Shown here: positions 1 through 12,576 of the stretch, one piece after another | How positions within the stretch are numbered: the first letter of the stretch is position 1 | How the letters are laid out: each line of letters begins with the position of its first letter | Assembly: GCF_900491745.1 (NCBI RefSeq) | Contig: NZ_UETR01000001.1 | Span: forward strand, 588,832 to 652,831 | Length of the DNA stretch: 64,000 nt | Source of the DNA: Amarolinea aalborgensis | GTDB taxonomy: Bacteria; Chloroflexota; Anaerolineae; SSC4; Amarolineaceae | Direction of reading: 5' to 3' | The notes under the pieces: generated by a model | Databases searched by the model: none | The model's input: the letters and a program-made list of their open reading frames with translations, nothing else | What the model was told of the DNA's origin: nothing | Position numbers and translations under genes: made by a program

Positions 1-645
1 GTCAATCGCGAAGGTCTGACTTACCAAACGTTGTGCGTAGAGGGCCGCGCCATCTGGCGCCATGATCAACGCGGGAGGACCGGCGTTGCGCGGCAAACGT
101 ACGCGATTGAGAAGTTCAGTCTGGCGCAGCATGGTCCACGAGCGGGTGTCGAACAAGCGTAGACGGCCCTGCGCACCGTCCGCGGTGGTGAAGTCGGCCA
201 CGTACAGCCTGGACCCATCGGGCGACAGCGTGAACTGCGCCGCGTTGCCGACCGGTAGTCGGCGGATCACATTGCCCACCAGCGAACTGGACACCACCAG
301 GCTGTTTGTGCTTTTTTCGGTTTGCTGAATCCGATACAATCGGCTGGAGGCGGGCCTGGCTGGCGGAGGATTTGAAATGACTGGCGGCGCGGGCGTAATG
401 CCTATCACGGCCGCAGCCACGGTGGGCGTTGGGGAGGTCTGCTGATCATCGGCGGGACGAATGACGCGCCACCAGCTCCAGAGCAGAATCAATCCCAGCG
501 CGATCAGCAGCCAGGGCGGTCGAGACAACGCGCGCCGCGGTGGTGGGTCTGTCTCATGCTGTTCCCAGGTGTCTTCGCCAATTTGCCAGTCCAGGTGTTT
601 GGGTGTTGGCACCGGTTTGACCCCCGCTGATATCCGAAGTCTCAT
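1..645 (-). CDS. Membrane-anchored beta-propeller-like protein, C-terminus cut by window edge
   Basis: The minus-strand frame stays open from an ATG at 645 to base 1, giving 215 residues without a stop. Residues about 45-62 form one hydrophobic helix rich in Leu and Trp. A Pro/Thr-rich linker of about 40 residues follows, then sequence of YVTN/WD40 beta-propeller type (SPDGSRLYVADF near residue 150, APDGAALYAQRL near 200). This suggests a cytoplasmic N-terminus, one membrane span and an external propeller. The ATG lies in the loop of a hairpin repeat, so a start slightly downstream is possible. The gene follows the MTA phosphorylase on the same strand. The function is unknown. Confidence 0.6.
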   Translation of the reverse strand, partial: MRLRISAGVKPVPTPKHLDWQIGEDTWEQHETDPPPRRALSRPPWLLIALGLILLWSWWRVIRPADDQQTSPTPTVAAAVIGITPAPPVISNPPPARPASSRLYRIQQTEKSTNSLVVSSSLVGNVIRRLPVGNAAQFTLSPDGSRLYVADFTTADGAQGRLRLFDTRSWTMLRQTELLNRVRLPRNAGPPALIMAPDGAALYAQRLVSQTFAID

Positions 646-697
646 GACTTCGGAAGTCCATTTTCCCAGACATCCGAAGTCTACGAGACTTCGGATG
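631..697. repeat. Two adjacent palindromes of one repeat family
   Basis: CCGAAGTC-TCAT-GACTTCGG near 634-653 is followed by a perfect 13-bp stem with a 3-nt loop at 669-697 (ACATCCGAAGTCT, ACG, then the complement). Both share the CCGAAGTCT core, so they look like two members of a small dispersed palindrome. The second lies five bases past the mtnP stop and could end that transcript, although no T-run follows on the minus strand. Confidence 0.75.
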
Positions 698-701
698 TCT
701 T

Positions 702-1586
702 TCACGCAAGATACTTCCCGATCAGCATCTCCAGCCGTTTTTTGGTCTGCGCCGGAATCTGGCTGCGGTCGGTGAGGATCGCATCCTTGAGCGCGTCGGC
801 CTGCGGGCTGGGGCCGGCCGTGGCCAACAAACGCACGGCGTTGCGCACGGCCGACTTCGCTACCTCGGCGTTGCGGAGCAGCACGCGGATGACTGCGTCC
901 ACCGTCACCGGGTCTTCGGTTTCGTGCCAGACATCATAATCGGTCACATGCGCCATGGTGGCGTAGCTTATGCCAGCCTCGCGCGCCAGCTGCGCTTCGG
1001 GCACGGCGGTCATGCCGATGATGCTGCAGCCCCACTGGCGGAAGATGCGGCTTTCGCCTTTGGTGCTGAAACGCGGGCCTTCGATGGTGATAAACACGCC
1101 GCCCTGGTGCACCGGGTTGCCGGTCTCCTGTACGGCCGCCAGGCACACGGCGCTCAAGAAGGGGCAGAAGGGGTCCGCGAGTGAGACGTGGACCACCAGG
1201 CCGCCCGTGCCGGCCGCCGGATCATCGAAAAACGAAAGCGGGCGCAGGTGCGTGCGGTCGAAGAGCTGATCGGGAATGACGATGTGACCGGGCGCGATAT
1301 GCTCCTGCAACGAGCCGCAGGCTGAAATGGAGATCAGGTATTCGACGCCCAGCGTCTTGAAGCCCCAGATGTTGGCGCGCGTGTTGAGCTGCGTCGGGGA
1401 GATGCGGTGCCCGCGGCCGTGACGGGCCAGAAAGACCACGGGTGTGCCGTCCAGCACCCCGGTGATGTAGGCGTCCGACGGTGGGCCGAACGGCGTATCC
1501 AGGGTGATTTCGCGCACTTCTTGCAGCGCTTCCATCTGGTAGACGCCGCTGCCGCCAATCACGCCGATGCGAAGTGGGTCAGTCAT
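702..1586 (-). CDS. mtnP: S-methyl-5'-thioadenosine phosphorylase
   Basis: This enzyme cleaves 5'-methylthioadenosine with phosphate into adenine and 5-methylthioribose-1-phosphate, a step in polyamine by-product and methionine salvage. The 294-residue length is usual for the MTAP/PNP family. Visible motifs are GGSGVY at residues 10-15 (phosphate loop), RHGRGH near 55, a TRANIWGFKTLGV block near 70, the substrate block TIEGPRFSTKGESR near 165, and GMTAVPEAQLAREAGI with VTDYD near 190-215. The Asp of VTDYDVW is expected to contact the purine, which favours a 6-amino purine such as MTA. No other methionine-salvage gene lies nearby. The start is the first ATG, 37 bp downstream of the HEPN gene. 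Confidence 0.93.
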   Translation of the reverse strand: MTDPLRIGVIGGSGVYQMEALQEVREITLDTPFGPPSDAYITGVLDGTPVVFLARHGRGHRISPTQLNTRANIWGFKTLGVEYLISISACGSLQEHIAPGHIVIPDQLFDRTHLRPLSFFDDPAAGTGGLVVHVSLADPFCPFLSAVCLAAVQETGNPVHQGGVFITIEGPRFSTKGESRIFRQWGCSIIGMTAVPEAQLAREAGISYATMAHVTDYDVWHETEDPVTVDAVIRVLLRNAEVAKSAVRNAVRLLATAGPSPQADALKDAILTDRSQIPAQTKKRLEMLIGKYLA

Positions 1587-1622
1587 GGATTTGGATTCCC
1601 TTTTGAGAGTTGGCTACCGGCC

Positions 1623-2012
1623 TCACTTCGTAAGGCCGAGATACTTGCGTGAAAAACGTCGCACGGCTTTGGCGACCGTTAGCGCGTCACGTGCTTCCTC
1701 GGTGTTTGGCGCATCACCGGGATAGCGGGCGGCAATCGCGTATTCTGACAGCGTGTTCAGGTTCTTAAGATCTACCGCGACCAGGATTCCAACGCTGGCG
1801 CACAACTCGCTCAATCGAATCAAGTCGTGTGTCCTGGGGACAACAACACCTCTGAACACCAGCATGGCTTTGAGGTACTTCTCGGCGCATTGTTGACTGC
1901 AATAACAGGCATGGTTGTTTAATGGTCGGCGCCGACGCAGCATGGTGCAAGCTGCGTCGTAATCTGCCTCAGCATATTCAGCCCAGGCGCGAAAGTCAGT
2001 TTCGGTGCTCAT
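1623..2012 (-). CDS. HEPN-domain protein, probable toxin half of a HEPN/MNT pair
   Basis: This 129-residue protein starts at ATG 2012. Its short alpha-helical fold has the HEPN signature: WAEYAEADYDAA near residue 10, then the RPLNNHACYCSQQCAEKYLKA-type block near 29-50 and RTHDLIRL near 60. The R-x4-H spacing in RPLNNH matches the catalytic motif of HEPN ribonucleases. The reading frame continues upstream, but that part overlaps the nucleotidyltransferase gene and is not HEPN-like. The 17-bp overlap with the upstream MNT gene suggests coupled translation. HEPN/MNT pairs are known type II or type VII toxin-antitoxin modules in which the MNT partner adenylylates the HEPN toxin. Confidence 0.85.
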   Translation of the reverse strand: MSTETDFRAWAEYAEADYDAACTMLRRRRPLNNHACYCSQQCAEKYLKAMLVFRGVVVPRTHDLIRLSELCASVGILVAVDLKNLNTLSEYAIAARYPGDAPNTEEARDALTVAKAVRRFSRKYLGLTK

Positions 2013-2403
2013 AAAGAACTTTGCCTTGCGACAGGATCTCTTGCACAAAAAAGTCGTGCTTGAGGAGCGATTGTTCGATCTCTGCAGGCGTACGAACCAA
2101 AATGTCCACTGGAAAGGGGCGCGGAATGAGCAAGCGAGACACACTCCAGCTACGCTCGCTACGCGACGCTGTTGTGTCAAGGATCACGAGCAGATCAACA
2201 TCGCTGTCTGGTGTCGGCTTTCCGTAGGCATACGAGCCAAAGAGGATGATCTTTTCCGGCTGCAAACTTTCCGCGATCCGGCGTACTGCCAGAGGTAAGG
2301 CGCGTGCTACGGGCAGTGCGCAGCCGATCGGTGTCATCTGTAGATCGGTCACGTCCGCCAGTTCAACCGGCATCTCTTCTATTTCGGTTGTTGTTGTGTT
2401 CAT
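1996..2403 (-). CDS. Minimal nucleotidyltransferase (MNT), antitoxin partner of HEPN
   Basis: This 135-residue protein has the polymerase-beta-type nucleotidyltransferase signature: GSYAYGKPTPDSDVDLLVI near residues 56-74, holding the GS motif and the D-x-D metal ligands, and a further strand PVDILV near 100 that carries the third carboxylate. Family knowledge says MNT proteins transfer AMP to a Tyr of the HEPN partner. The N-terminal 40 residues, rich in Thr and Glu, extend beyond the core domain, so an internal start is possible. It is the first gene of the two-gene unit and overlaps HEPN by 17 bp. Confidence 0.87.
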   Translation of the reverse strand: MNTTTTEIEEMPVELADVTDLQMTPIGCALPVARALPLAVRRIAESLQPEKIILFGSYAYGKPTPDSDVDLLVILDTTASRSERSWSVSRLLIPRPFPVDILVRTPAEIEQSLLKHDFFVQEILSQGKVLYEHRN

Positions 2404-2475
2404 GGGTCAAGAAACACGACATGGGAAATTCGCTCATGCGTTACGTCGGGCCACATTCATTCCTGTGAGCCACGA

Positions 2476-3606
2476 TTATAACCGCGTCGCCAGTTCCGCC
2501 AAAATCTCTTGTGTGTGCTCGCCCAGGCGTGGGGTCGGACGTAGGGCCACGGCCGGCGTGTCGGACAGCAGGACGGGAAAGCCGATCTGGGGCAGCCCGC
2601 TGGCCGGTTCGATGCAGATCAACCCGCTGGCCTGCACGGCAGGCAACGCCTGCATCTCATCCAGGGTCAGCACCGGCGCGCAGCAGACATCATCGCCCAG
2701 GCGGGCCAGCCAGTGGGCCAGCGGCTGGCTGCGGATGAACGTGCAGAACGCGGCCATCCGTTCCTCCGCGCCCGGCTGCGGGTTGAACCCGAGCGGCTTG
2801 AGATCAGGGCGCGCCAGCCGCTCGCATACCTCGAACCAGAACTTGGGCTCCAGCGCGCTGATGGCCAGGTGGCGACCATCGGCGCATTCATAGACGTTGT
2901 AGCACAGACTGCGGCCGGTCAACATGCCGGTGCCGCTCGGCTCGTCCGCGCCGGGCGTTGCGGCCTGCACCGGCAGCAGAAAGGCCAGCCAGGCCAGCGT
3001 GCCGCCGAGCATGGAAACATCCAAGAACTGCCCGCGGCCGCTGCGCGTGCGCGCCAGCAGCGCGGCCAGGATGGCGGTGAGCGCGGGCATCGCGCCGCCG
3101 CCAATGTCGGCGATCTGCACCGGCAGCGGCGCCGGCGTCTGCTGCATCGCGCCGACGCTCAACATGCCGCTTTCCGCCACGTAGTCCAAATCGTGCCCAG
3201 GGCGGTGACTGGCCGGGCCGGTCTGGCCGTAACCGCTGATGGCGCAGTAGATCAGGCGCGGGTTGACAGCCGATAGCTTGTCATAATCAAGAGACAGGCG
3301 CGCCATGACGCCGGGGCGAAAAGACTCGATCAAGACATCGGCCGTTTGCACCAGCTTGAGGAAAATCTCGACATCGCCGGCCGCCTTGAGGTCCAGGCAG
3401 AGGCTGCGCTTGCCCCGGTTGAGCGCGGCGAAGTAGGGGCCGAGGCCGCTTCCGTTGGGGTCGCCCAGCCAGCGGCCCAGGTCGCCAACGCCAGGCGCTT
3501 CGATTTTGATCACATCAACGCCCAGGTCGGCCAGCCAGAGGGTGGCAAAGCCGCCGGGCAGATAACGGGTCAGGTCAAGAACGCGAATGCCTTCGAGTGC
3601 GAGCAT
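2476..3606 (-). CDS. CoA-transferase family III (CaiB/BaiF/Frc type)
   Basis: The 376-residue protein from ATG 3606 begins LALEGIRVLDLTRYLPGGF, the typical opening of family III CoA-transferases. It contains DLGVDVIKIEAPGVGD, then LNRGKRSLCLDLK, and LIESFRPGVM near residue 95, the order seen in formyl-CoA and carnitine CoA-transferases. The catalytic Asp should lie in the RPGHDLDYVAESG block near 145. An open frame extends to 4119, but that segment encodes nothing conserved and covers dispersed repeats, so the downstream ATG is chosen. The CoA donor and acceptor cannot be told from sequence. It could feed acids into acyl-CoA metabolism. It stands alone on the minus strand. Confidence 0.88.
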   Translation of the reverse strand: MLALEGIRVLDLTRYLPGGFATLWLADLGVDVIKIEAPGVGDLGRWLGDPNGSGLGPYFAALNRGKRSLCLDLKAAGDVEIFLKLVQTADVLIESFRPGVMARLSLDYDKLSAVNPRLIYCAISGYGQTGPASHRPGHDLDYVAESGMLSVGAMQQTPAPLPVQIADIGGGAMPALTAILAALLARTRSGRGQFLDVSMLGGTLAWLAFLLPVQAATPGADEPSGTGMLTGRSLCYNVYECADGRHLAISALEPKFWFEVCERLARPDLKPLGFNPQPGAEERMAAFCTFIRSQPLAHWLARLGDDVCCAPVLTLDEMQALPAVQASGLICIEPASGLPQIGFPVLLSDTPAVALRPTPRLGEHTQEILAELATRL

Positions 3607-3830
3607 AAAGGGCCTTTCATCGAGCGGATGCGTGCATTTTAGCATGATTGCGGTCAAAGCCAAAGGGGCGCGTGGGGAGAGGCGCGTTTCGATGTCGGGG
3701 CCAGCCACGCGTGTTGAGTGTGCGACCGTACCCGGCGCGTGGCGTGGACGGCTCTGCGCCAGGCTCAAAGCCTGTTCGTCAGCTGTGGTGGGCTTTGTAC
3801 TCGTTGCGGCGACTTGCAGCCCCCCGATCT

Positions 3831-3853
3831 GCCCCCAGTTTGAAATGCACCCC
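3831..3853. repeat. Solo copy of the terminal repeat of the element at 40842-41218
   Basis: GCCCCCAGTTTGAAATGCAC followed by CCC differs at two positions from the right end of the 361-bp element near 41 kb (41189-41211). No matching left end was found nearby, so this may be a decayed remnant. Confidence 0.5.
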
Positions 3854-3884
3854 TGCCAGACAGCTGTTCCAAATGTGGCCAGGT

Positions 3885-4010
3885 TTTTGATCACAGAGAT
3901 CACAAAGAACGCAAAGAAGCTACCAATTTGCGCCTGATTTTCCGTTTCTTTGTGTTCACCCACCCCCGCATGTGTTCTTTGCGGTTGAATGTGTGCTACA
4001 TTTGGAATTT
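3885..4010 (+). repeat. Dispersed repeat, copy 1 (second copy at 37548-37683)
   Basis: It opens with GATCACAGAGATCACAAAG, continues through CGCCTGAT and TCTTTGTGTTCACC, and ends near TGTGTGCTACA. The copy at 37.5 kb is in the same orientation with about ten differences and a short indel. The AAAGAACGCAAAGAA part belongs to the low-complexity repeat family scattered over this window. Confidence 0.75.
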
Positions 4011-4030
4011 CTGCCTGCCAGAAAAGAGAC

Positions 4031-4059
4031 TTGATATTTCTCTCGCGGTGGTGTAAAAT
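4031..4059 (+). promoter_or_regulatory. Sigma70-type promoter of the Rnk-like gene
   Basis: TTGATA at 4031-4036 and TAAAAT at 4054-4059 are separated by 17 bp. The start would give a leader of about 190 nt before the gene at 4257. Confidence 0.5.
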
Positions 4060-4157
4060 CGTGCCAGGCGTCTTTGCCGCTACCTTGCGCTTCGGGTAGG
4101 CGCGCAAGGCCGCTCTCAAGTTCCATATCCCACGTTTTCCGTAGGCTCACTTCAAGC

Positions 4158-4180
4158 GGCGCCAGGGTAGCGCTGGCGCC
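4158..4180 (+). other. Stable hairpin in the leader of the Rnk-like gene
   Basis: GGCGCCAG at 4158-4165 pairs with CTGGCGCC at 4173-4180 over a 7-nt loop. No T-run follows, so it is not a canonical terminator. It may be a small repeat or a leader structure. A weaker CCTTGCGC/GCGCAAGG hairpin lies upstream near 4083-4110. Confidence 0.5.
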
Positions 4181-4256
4181 TAAACATAAATCCGTGCCAA
4201 TATCGCATGATATGTTTGATGTTACCAACACTGAACGATGAAAGAGAGGAAGAATC

Positions 4257-4673
4257 ATGAGTGGAAAACCGATTCACATTACCCAGTTTGATCTTGAGCG
4301 TTTGCGGAAACTGCTTCTTGACGCACAATCTACCAGTTACCGCAAAAGTGACTATCTGGAAAGACTTCAAATGGAAATTGATCGCGCAGAAGTAGTTCCG
4401 CCAAAGGATATACCAAGTGATGTTGTCACCATGAATTCCACGGTTTGTATCGAAGATCTTGACACAAATGAAGAAGAAATCTATACGCTGGTTTTTCCAG
4501 AAAATGCCGACCTGAGTCAAGGGAAAATCTCGATACTGGCGCCTGTTGGAACAGCCATGTTAGGTTATGAGGTGGGAGACTCGTTTGAATGGGAAGTTCC
4601 AGCCGGAAAAAGAAGGTTGAGAGTCAAGAGAATCCTGTATCAACCTGAAGCATCCGGTGATTATCACCTTTAG
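4257..4673 (+). CDS. Rnk/GreA-C-like transcription factor
   Basis: This 138-residue protein resembles Rnk, regulator of nucleoside diphosphate kinase, which is about 136 residues long: a short N-terminal helical part of about 55 residues and a GreA/GreB C-terminal FKBP-like domain. Visible marks are the helical ITQFDLERLRKLL segment near 8-20, the joining VVPPKDIPSDVVTMNS near 46-60, which is characteristic of Rnk, and LAPVGTAMLGYEVGDSFEWEVP near 100-120. Rnk proteins bind RNA polymerase near the secondary channel but lack the long Gre coiled coil. The start has an AGAGAGGAAG ribosome site 6-8 bases upstream. Its promoter and leader are listed separately. Confidence 0.88.
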   Translation: MSGKPIHITQFDLERLRKLLLDAQSTSYRKSDYLERLQMEIDRAEVVPPKDIPSDVVTMNSTVCIEDLDTNEEEIYTLVFPENADLSQGKISILAPVGTAMLGYEVGDSFEWEVPAGKRRLRVKRILYQPEASGDYHL

Positions 4674-4803
4674 GCATCCTACACCATAGGAAAACGAGAC
4701 AGCATCAACTCAACATTGAGGATTGTGTTATCTCCAAAACGCGCCCAACAAAGCGTGCACCAGACGCTGTGGATTCTGCCGCATTAACGAACCATCCGCG
4801 GCA

Positions 4804-5447
<644 letters not shown>

Positions 5448-5460
<13 letters not shown>

Positions 5461-5478
5461 ACGCGAATGAACACGAAT
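5448..5478 (+). repeat. Left inverted repeat flanking the GxxExxY gene
   Basis: The 31 bases beginning TAACCACGAATGAACGCGAA match the reverse complement of 5880-5910 with three mismatches. The repeat supplies the end of the methyltransferase gene and the start codon of the next gene. Confidence 0.85.
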
Positions 5479-5510
5479 TGATGATGAACGCGAATGAACA
5501 CGAATTGATT
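5457..5510 (+). repeat. Tandem duplication of 27 bp at the start of the GxxExxY gene
   Basis: 5457-5483 and 5484-5510 differ only at the last base. In the protein this gives MNANEHELM twice in a row (the second ends in I). Either ATG (5457 or 5484) could be used, and both are in frame. Confidence 0.9.
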
Positions 5511-5929
5511 TTGAAAGAAGAGGTTTATGGGATTGTTGGGGCCGCGATGGAGGTGTCGAATGTGTTGGGGGCCGGTTTTCTGGAAGCGGTTTATCAGGAA
5601 GCGCTGGGGATCGAGTTAAGAAGCCGCGCCCTGCCCTTTGTCGCCCAGCCCACCATCAGAATTGCCTACAAAGGCCATATCCTTGCCCAGGAATATGTCC
5701 CTGATTTTATTTGCTATGACCAGGTCATTGTGGAAATCAAGGCGATCAAGGCGTTGACCCCTATCGAACAAGCGCAGTTGCTCAACTACCTGAAAGCGAC
5801 GGGGAAACCCGTCGGGCTTCTGCTCAACTTCGGCGCGCCCAAACTGGAATGGAAACGCATGGTTTTCAGCCAGTCCGATATTCGCGTCCATTCGCGTTCA
5901 TTCGCGGTTAAGAAAGAAGGCGACAACCC

Positions 5930-5933
<4 letters not shown>
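5457..5933 (+). CDS. GxxExxY family protein (PD-(D/E)XK-nuclease-like)
   Basis: This 158-residue protein carries the family-defining GAGFLEAVYQEAL block (G-x-x-E-x-x-Y) near residues 38-50, YVPDFICYDQVIVEIKAIKAL near 80-100 with D and E-x-K spaced as in PD-(D/E)XK nuclease folds, and LLNYLKATGKPVGLLLNFG near 105-123. The biochemical role is not known. The N-terminus has a duplicated nine-residue repeat and the C-terminus (DIRVHSRSFAV) is encoded by the right inverted repeat. The gene is bounded by 31-bp inverted repeats and sits between two methyltransferase genes with ATGA overlaps on both sides. It looks like a cassette inserted into the operon. Confidence 0.88.
5880..5910 (-). repeat. Right inverted repeat flanking the GxxExxY gene
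   Basis: This is the reverse complement of 5448-5478 with three substitutions. It lies inside the last codons of the GxxExxY gene, 19 bp before the next ATG. Confidence 0.85.
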
Positions 5934-7547
<1,614 letters not shown>

Positions 7548-7555
<8 letters not shown>

Positions 7556-7601
7556 AACCATGGAGGATATTCTCGCGCCTAAGCCGGAGGCCTGCCCATG
7601 A
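7548..7601 (+). pseudogene. 17-codon minigene, duplicate of the helicase N-terminus
   Basis: The short frame encodes MSKTMEDILAPKPEACP and then stops. The helicase gene 514 bp downstream begins MSKPTIEEILAPKPAARP, so this is a diverged copy of that start. It overlaps the methylase stop and, through ATGA, the Fic relic start at 7598. The simplest reading is that the helicase once began here and the Fic gene entered behind its first codons. Its translation may now only serve coupling. Confidence 0.75.
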
Positions 7602-8061
7602 CGCCGCTGGAGAAGTTCTACACGGACGATCCCCGCTGGCACGAAAAGATTGGCGACATCCACGCCCTGCTGGAGCGCGTCAAGATCAGCGAGGAACAGT
7701 CCGGCGATGTGCTGCACCTGCGCAAGCTGAGCCGCATCCTCTCGATTCATGCCTCCACCGCCATCGAAGGCAACCGGCTCACCCTGGGCCAGGTCGCCGA
7801 TGTCATCAACGGCAAATACATTGACATCGCGACTGAAACGAGGGCGGATGTCCCTGTAAATGTCCCTGTAAATGCTGTTTCGGACAAGATCTTGATCTTG
7901 TTGCGAGCTAACCCGAAGGCCACGGCGCAAAAGCTGGCACAGGTCGTTGGCGTAAACGACAAAACCATCAAACGCCATCTCAAAACGCTGCGCGAACAGG
8001 GTCGGCTGGAACGTGTCGGTTCCGACAAGACCGGCCATTGGGAAGTCATCGAGGGGCCGCC

Positions 8062-8065
<4 letters not shown>
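7598..8065 (+). CDS. Fic-family protein lacking the catalytic FIC core
   Basis: The 155 residues join two ends of a Fic protein. Residues 1-70 match the usual Fic N-terminal helices, with the STAIEGNRLTLGQVADVING block near 48-67 (S/T-x-x-x-E-G type). Residues 72-95 contain the DVPVNVPVN linker common in Fic proteins, and 95-150 form a winged helix (AQKLAQVVGVNDKTIKRHLKTL). The roughly 200-residue core with the HPFxxGNGR loop is absent, removed in frame. AMP-transfer activity is therefore not expected. It could be a relic or a small DNA-binding or inhibitory protein. ATGA overlaps link it to the minigene before it and the helicase after it. Confidence 0.8.
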
Positions 8066-10602
<2,537 letters not shown>

Positions 10603-10682
10603 CGCGCGGTCACACGAACCTGCCGGCTACTAACCCAGTAAGGCGGACGGCGGGCTGGGCAGCGTGCAGACGAGGGGATGAC

Positions 10683-11630
10683 ATGATTCCACAGAGAGAC
10701 ATTACTCCAACGGCGGCTTTGCGGCTTGGCCTGTGCTGCCAGTTCGTGAGCCAGCCGATCAAGTTCCGCGTGACGACGGCCACCGCCATCCTGCGCTTGC
10801 CCAGGCCCGCGCAGTTGGCGCGGCTGGCCGAGCTGTGCCGCGCCAATGCCGAGGCGCTGCTGGCCGCGCTGCAATTCTGCGCGGGCCATGGCATCGGCGC
10901 CTTCCGCATCCTCAGCCAGATTCTGCCCGTGAAGACGCATCCGGAGGCGGGGTACGAGATGAGCGAACTGCCAGACGGAGCGGACATCATGGCGCGCTTT
11001 CGGGCGTGCGGTCAGTTTGCTCGCGCCAACCATCTGCGGCTCTCGTTTCATCCCGATCAGTACGTCGTGCTCAATTCCCCCAACCCCATCACCCTGGCGA
11101 ATTCGCTCGCCGAACTGGACTACCAGGCCGAGGTCGCGGAATGGGTCGGCGCCGATACGATCAACCTCCACGGCGGCGGCGCGTATGGCGACAAGGCCGC
11201 TGCGCTGAACGCGTTGCGCCGGAACATCGAACGCCTGCCCGCGTCGGCGCGGGCACGCCTCACGCTGGAGAATGACGACAAGGTGTACACGCCATCCGAT
11301 CTGCTGCCTGTCTGCGCTGACACGGGCGTGCCGTTGGTTTACGACGTGCATCACCACCGCTGCCTGCCCGACGGCCTCAGCGTGGCTGAGATCACCGCGC
11401 GTGCGCAGAAGACATGGCCGGCCGAACCCCTCTTCCATATCTCCAGTCCCCTCGACGGGTGGGACGGACCGAAGCCGCAGCGGCATCACGATTACATTGA
11501 CGCCGGGGATTTCCCCGTAGAATGGCTGGGGTGGCCGCTCACGGTGGATGTCGAGGCCAAAGCAAAGGAACTGGCCGTAGCCAGACTAATGGCTGATCTG
11601 AATAGGGAAGATGCACCCAGCGGCCGCTGA
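10683..11630 (+). CDS. uvsE: UV DNA damage endonuclease
   Basis: The 315-residue protein belongs to the UVDE family, a TIM-barrel nuclease that nicks 5' of UV photoproducts. Family blocks are present: LRLGLCCQF near 13, TLENDDKVYTPSDLLPV near 196-215, VYDVHHHRCLPDG near 223, and LFHISSPLDGW near 251. His and Glu metal ligands can be seen in LSFHPDQYV near 120 and INLHGGG near 160. The frame is open to a GTG at 10599 that overlaps the helicase stop (GTGA), but those 28 residues look unlike the family. ATG 10683 has GAGGGG just upstream and is preferred. If the GTG is used, this gene would continue the coupled operon. Confidence 0.9.
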   Translation: MIPQRDITPTAALRLGLCCQFVSQPIKFRVTTATAILRLPRPAQLARLAELCRANAEALLAALQFCAGHGIGAFRILSQILPVKTHPEAGYEMSELPDGADIMARFRACGQFARANHLRLSFHPDQYVVLNSPNPITLANSLAELDYQAEVAEWVGADTINLHGGGAYGDKAAALNALRRNIERLPASARARLTLENDDKVYTPSDLLPVCADTGVPLVYDVHHHRCLPDGLSVAEITARAQKTWPAEPLFHISSPLDGWDGPKPQRHHDYIDAGDFPVEWLGWPLTVDVEAKAKELAVARLMADLNREDAPSGR

Positions 11631-11702
11631 CAAGCGCGTTCCCGTCACTGGAGCGCCGATGCCGCTCTCAGTCAGCCGTCAACAAGAAAAGAGAAAGGTC
11701 CA

Positions 11703-12491
11703 ATGGCGCTCATTCATTGCCAGTTCTATTCGCAGGTTTTGGGGCTGATGTCCACCATGAGCGTGATTCTCCCGGATCCTCCGCCGCCTGAGGCCGCAGG
11801 AATTCAAACCAACGAAAGACCGCGCTATCCGACGCTCTACCTTCTGCATGGTATGTCTGACGATCATACGGCCTGGCAACGCCAAACGGCCATCGAGCGC
11901 TATGTGGCCGGGCTAAACCTGGCCGTCGTGATGCCCGCCGTGCAGCGGAGCTATTACGCCAACATGGCGACAGGACTGCGCTATTGGACCTTCATCAGCG
12001 AGGAAGTCCCGGCCGTAGCGCATCACTTCTTTCCCCTGTCCACGCGGCGCGACGAGACCTATGTGGCCGGACTGTCCATGGGCGGCTATGGAGCGTTCAA
12101 GCTGGCCCTGACTTTCCCGGATCGCTTTGCGGCCGCAGCCAGTCTGTCCGGCGCGCTCGATGTGGTTGCCAGAGCGCAAACCGATGCCGAAGCCGGAATT
12201 GACGAACTGGGCCATATTTTTGGCCCCGTAGACTCGTTGGTTGGCAGCTCAGATGACTTGTTTGCGTTGGCGCAGCGCCTGAGCAAGGCGCGCGAGCCGC
12301 GACCGCTGCTTTACCAATGGTGTGGGACGGAGGATTCTCTTTATGCCGATAATGTGCGCTTTCATGCGCACGCCAAAGCGCTAGGCCTGGACATTCGCTA
12401 CGAAGAAGGCCCGGGCGGGCATACGTGGGCCTGTTGGGATGCGCAGATCCAGCGCGTGCTGGCCTGGCTGCCAGGGGTTGGTCAGCTCTAG
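11703..12491 (+). CDS. Alpha/beta-hydrolase esterase (EstA/S-formylglutathione-hydrolase-like)
   Basis: The 262-residue protein belongs to the esterase D/tributyrin esterase group. YPTLYLLHGMSDDHTAW near residues 40-55 carries the oxyanion strand. The nucleophile motif GLSMGGYG lies near 123-130. A probable catalytic Asp is in WCGTEDSLYADN near 205, and His in GPGGHTWACWD near 238. There is no signal peptide, so it is probably cytosolic. The physiological ester is unknown. AAGAGAAAGG lies upstream of the ATG. It sits 72 bp after uvsE and may be read from the same transcript. Confidence 0.87.
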   Translation: MALIHCQFYSQVLGLMSTMSVILPDPPPPEAAGIQTNERPRYPTLYLLHGMSDDHTAWQRQTAIERYVAGLNLAVVMPAVQRSYYANMATGLRYWTFISEEVPAVAHHFFPLSTRRDETYVAGLSMGGYGAFKLALTFPDRFAAAASLSGALDVVARAQTDAEAGIDELGHIFGPVDSLVGSSDDLFALAQRLSKAREPRPLLYQWCGTEDSLYADNVRFHAHAKALGLDIRYEEGPGGHTWACWDAQIQRVLAWLPGVGQL

Positions 12492-12576
12492 ACAGGGGTG
12501 TATTTTAGTTTGAGGGCAATCGCTGAGCCTTTGGCGCGAGCTCAGGGCGCGTTTCGCCTCAGATCGAAATGCAATT

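Larger units (their letters stand above)
3607..4030. other. Gene-free stretch carrying dispersed repeats
   Basis: This space separates the CoA-transferase start from the Rnk-like promoter. It holds no convincing gene. It contains a solo copy of an inverted-repeat end at 3831-3853 and a roughly 130-bp dispersed repeat at 3885-4010, both listed separately. The rest shows nothing recognisable. Confidence 0.6.

Noticed and set aside
3607..4119. N-terminal extension of the CoA-transferase
   Set aside because: The extension covers dispersed repeats and is unlike the family; the ATG at 3606 gives the expected opening and length.
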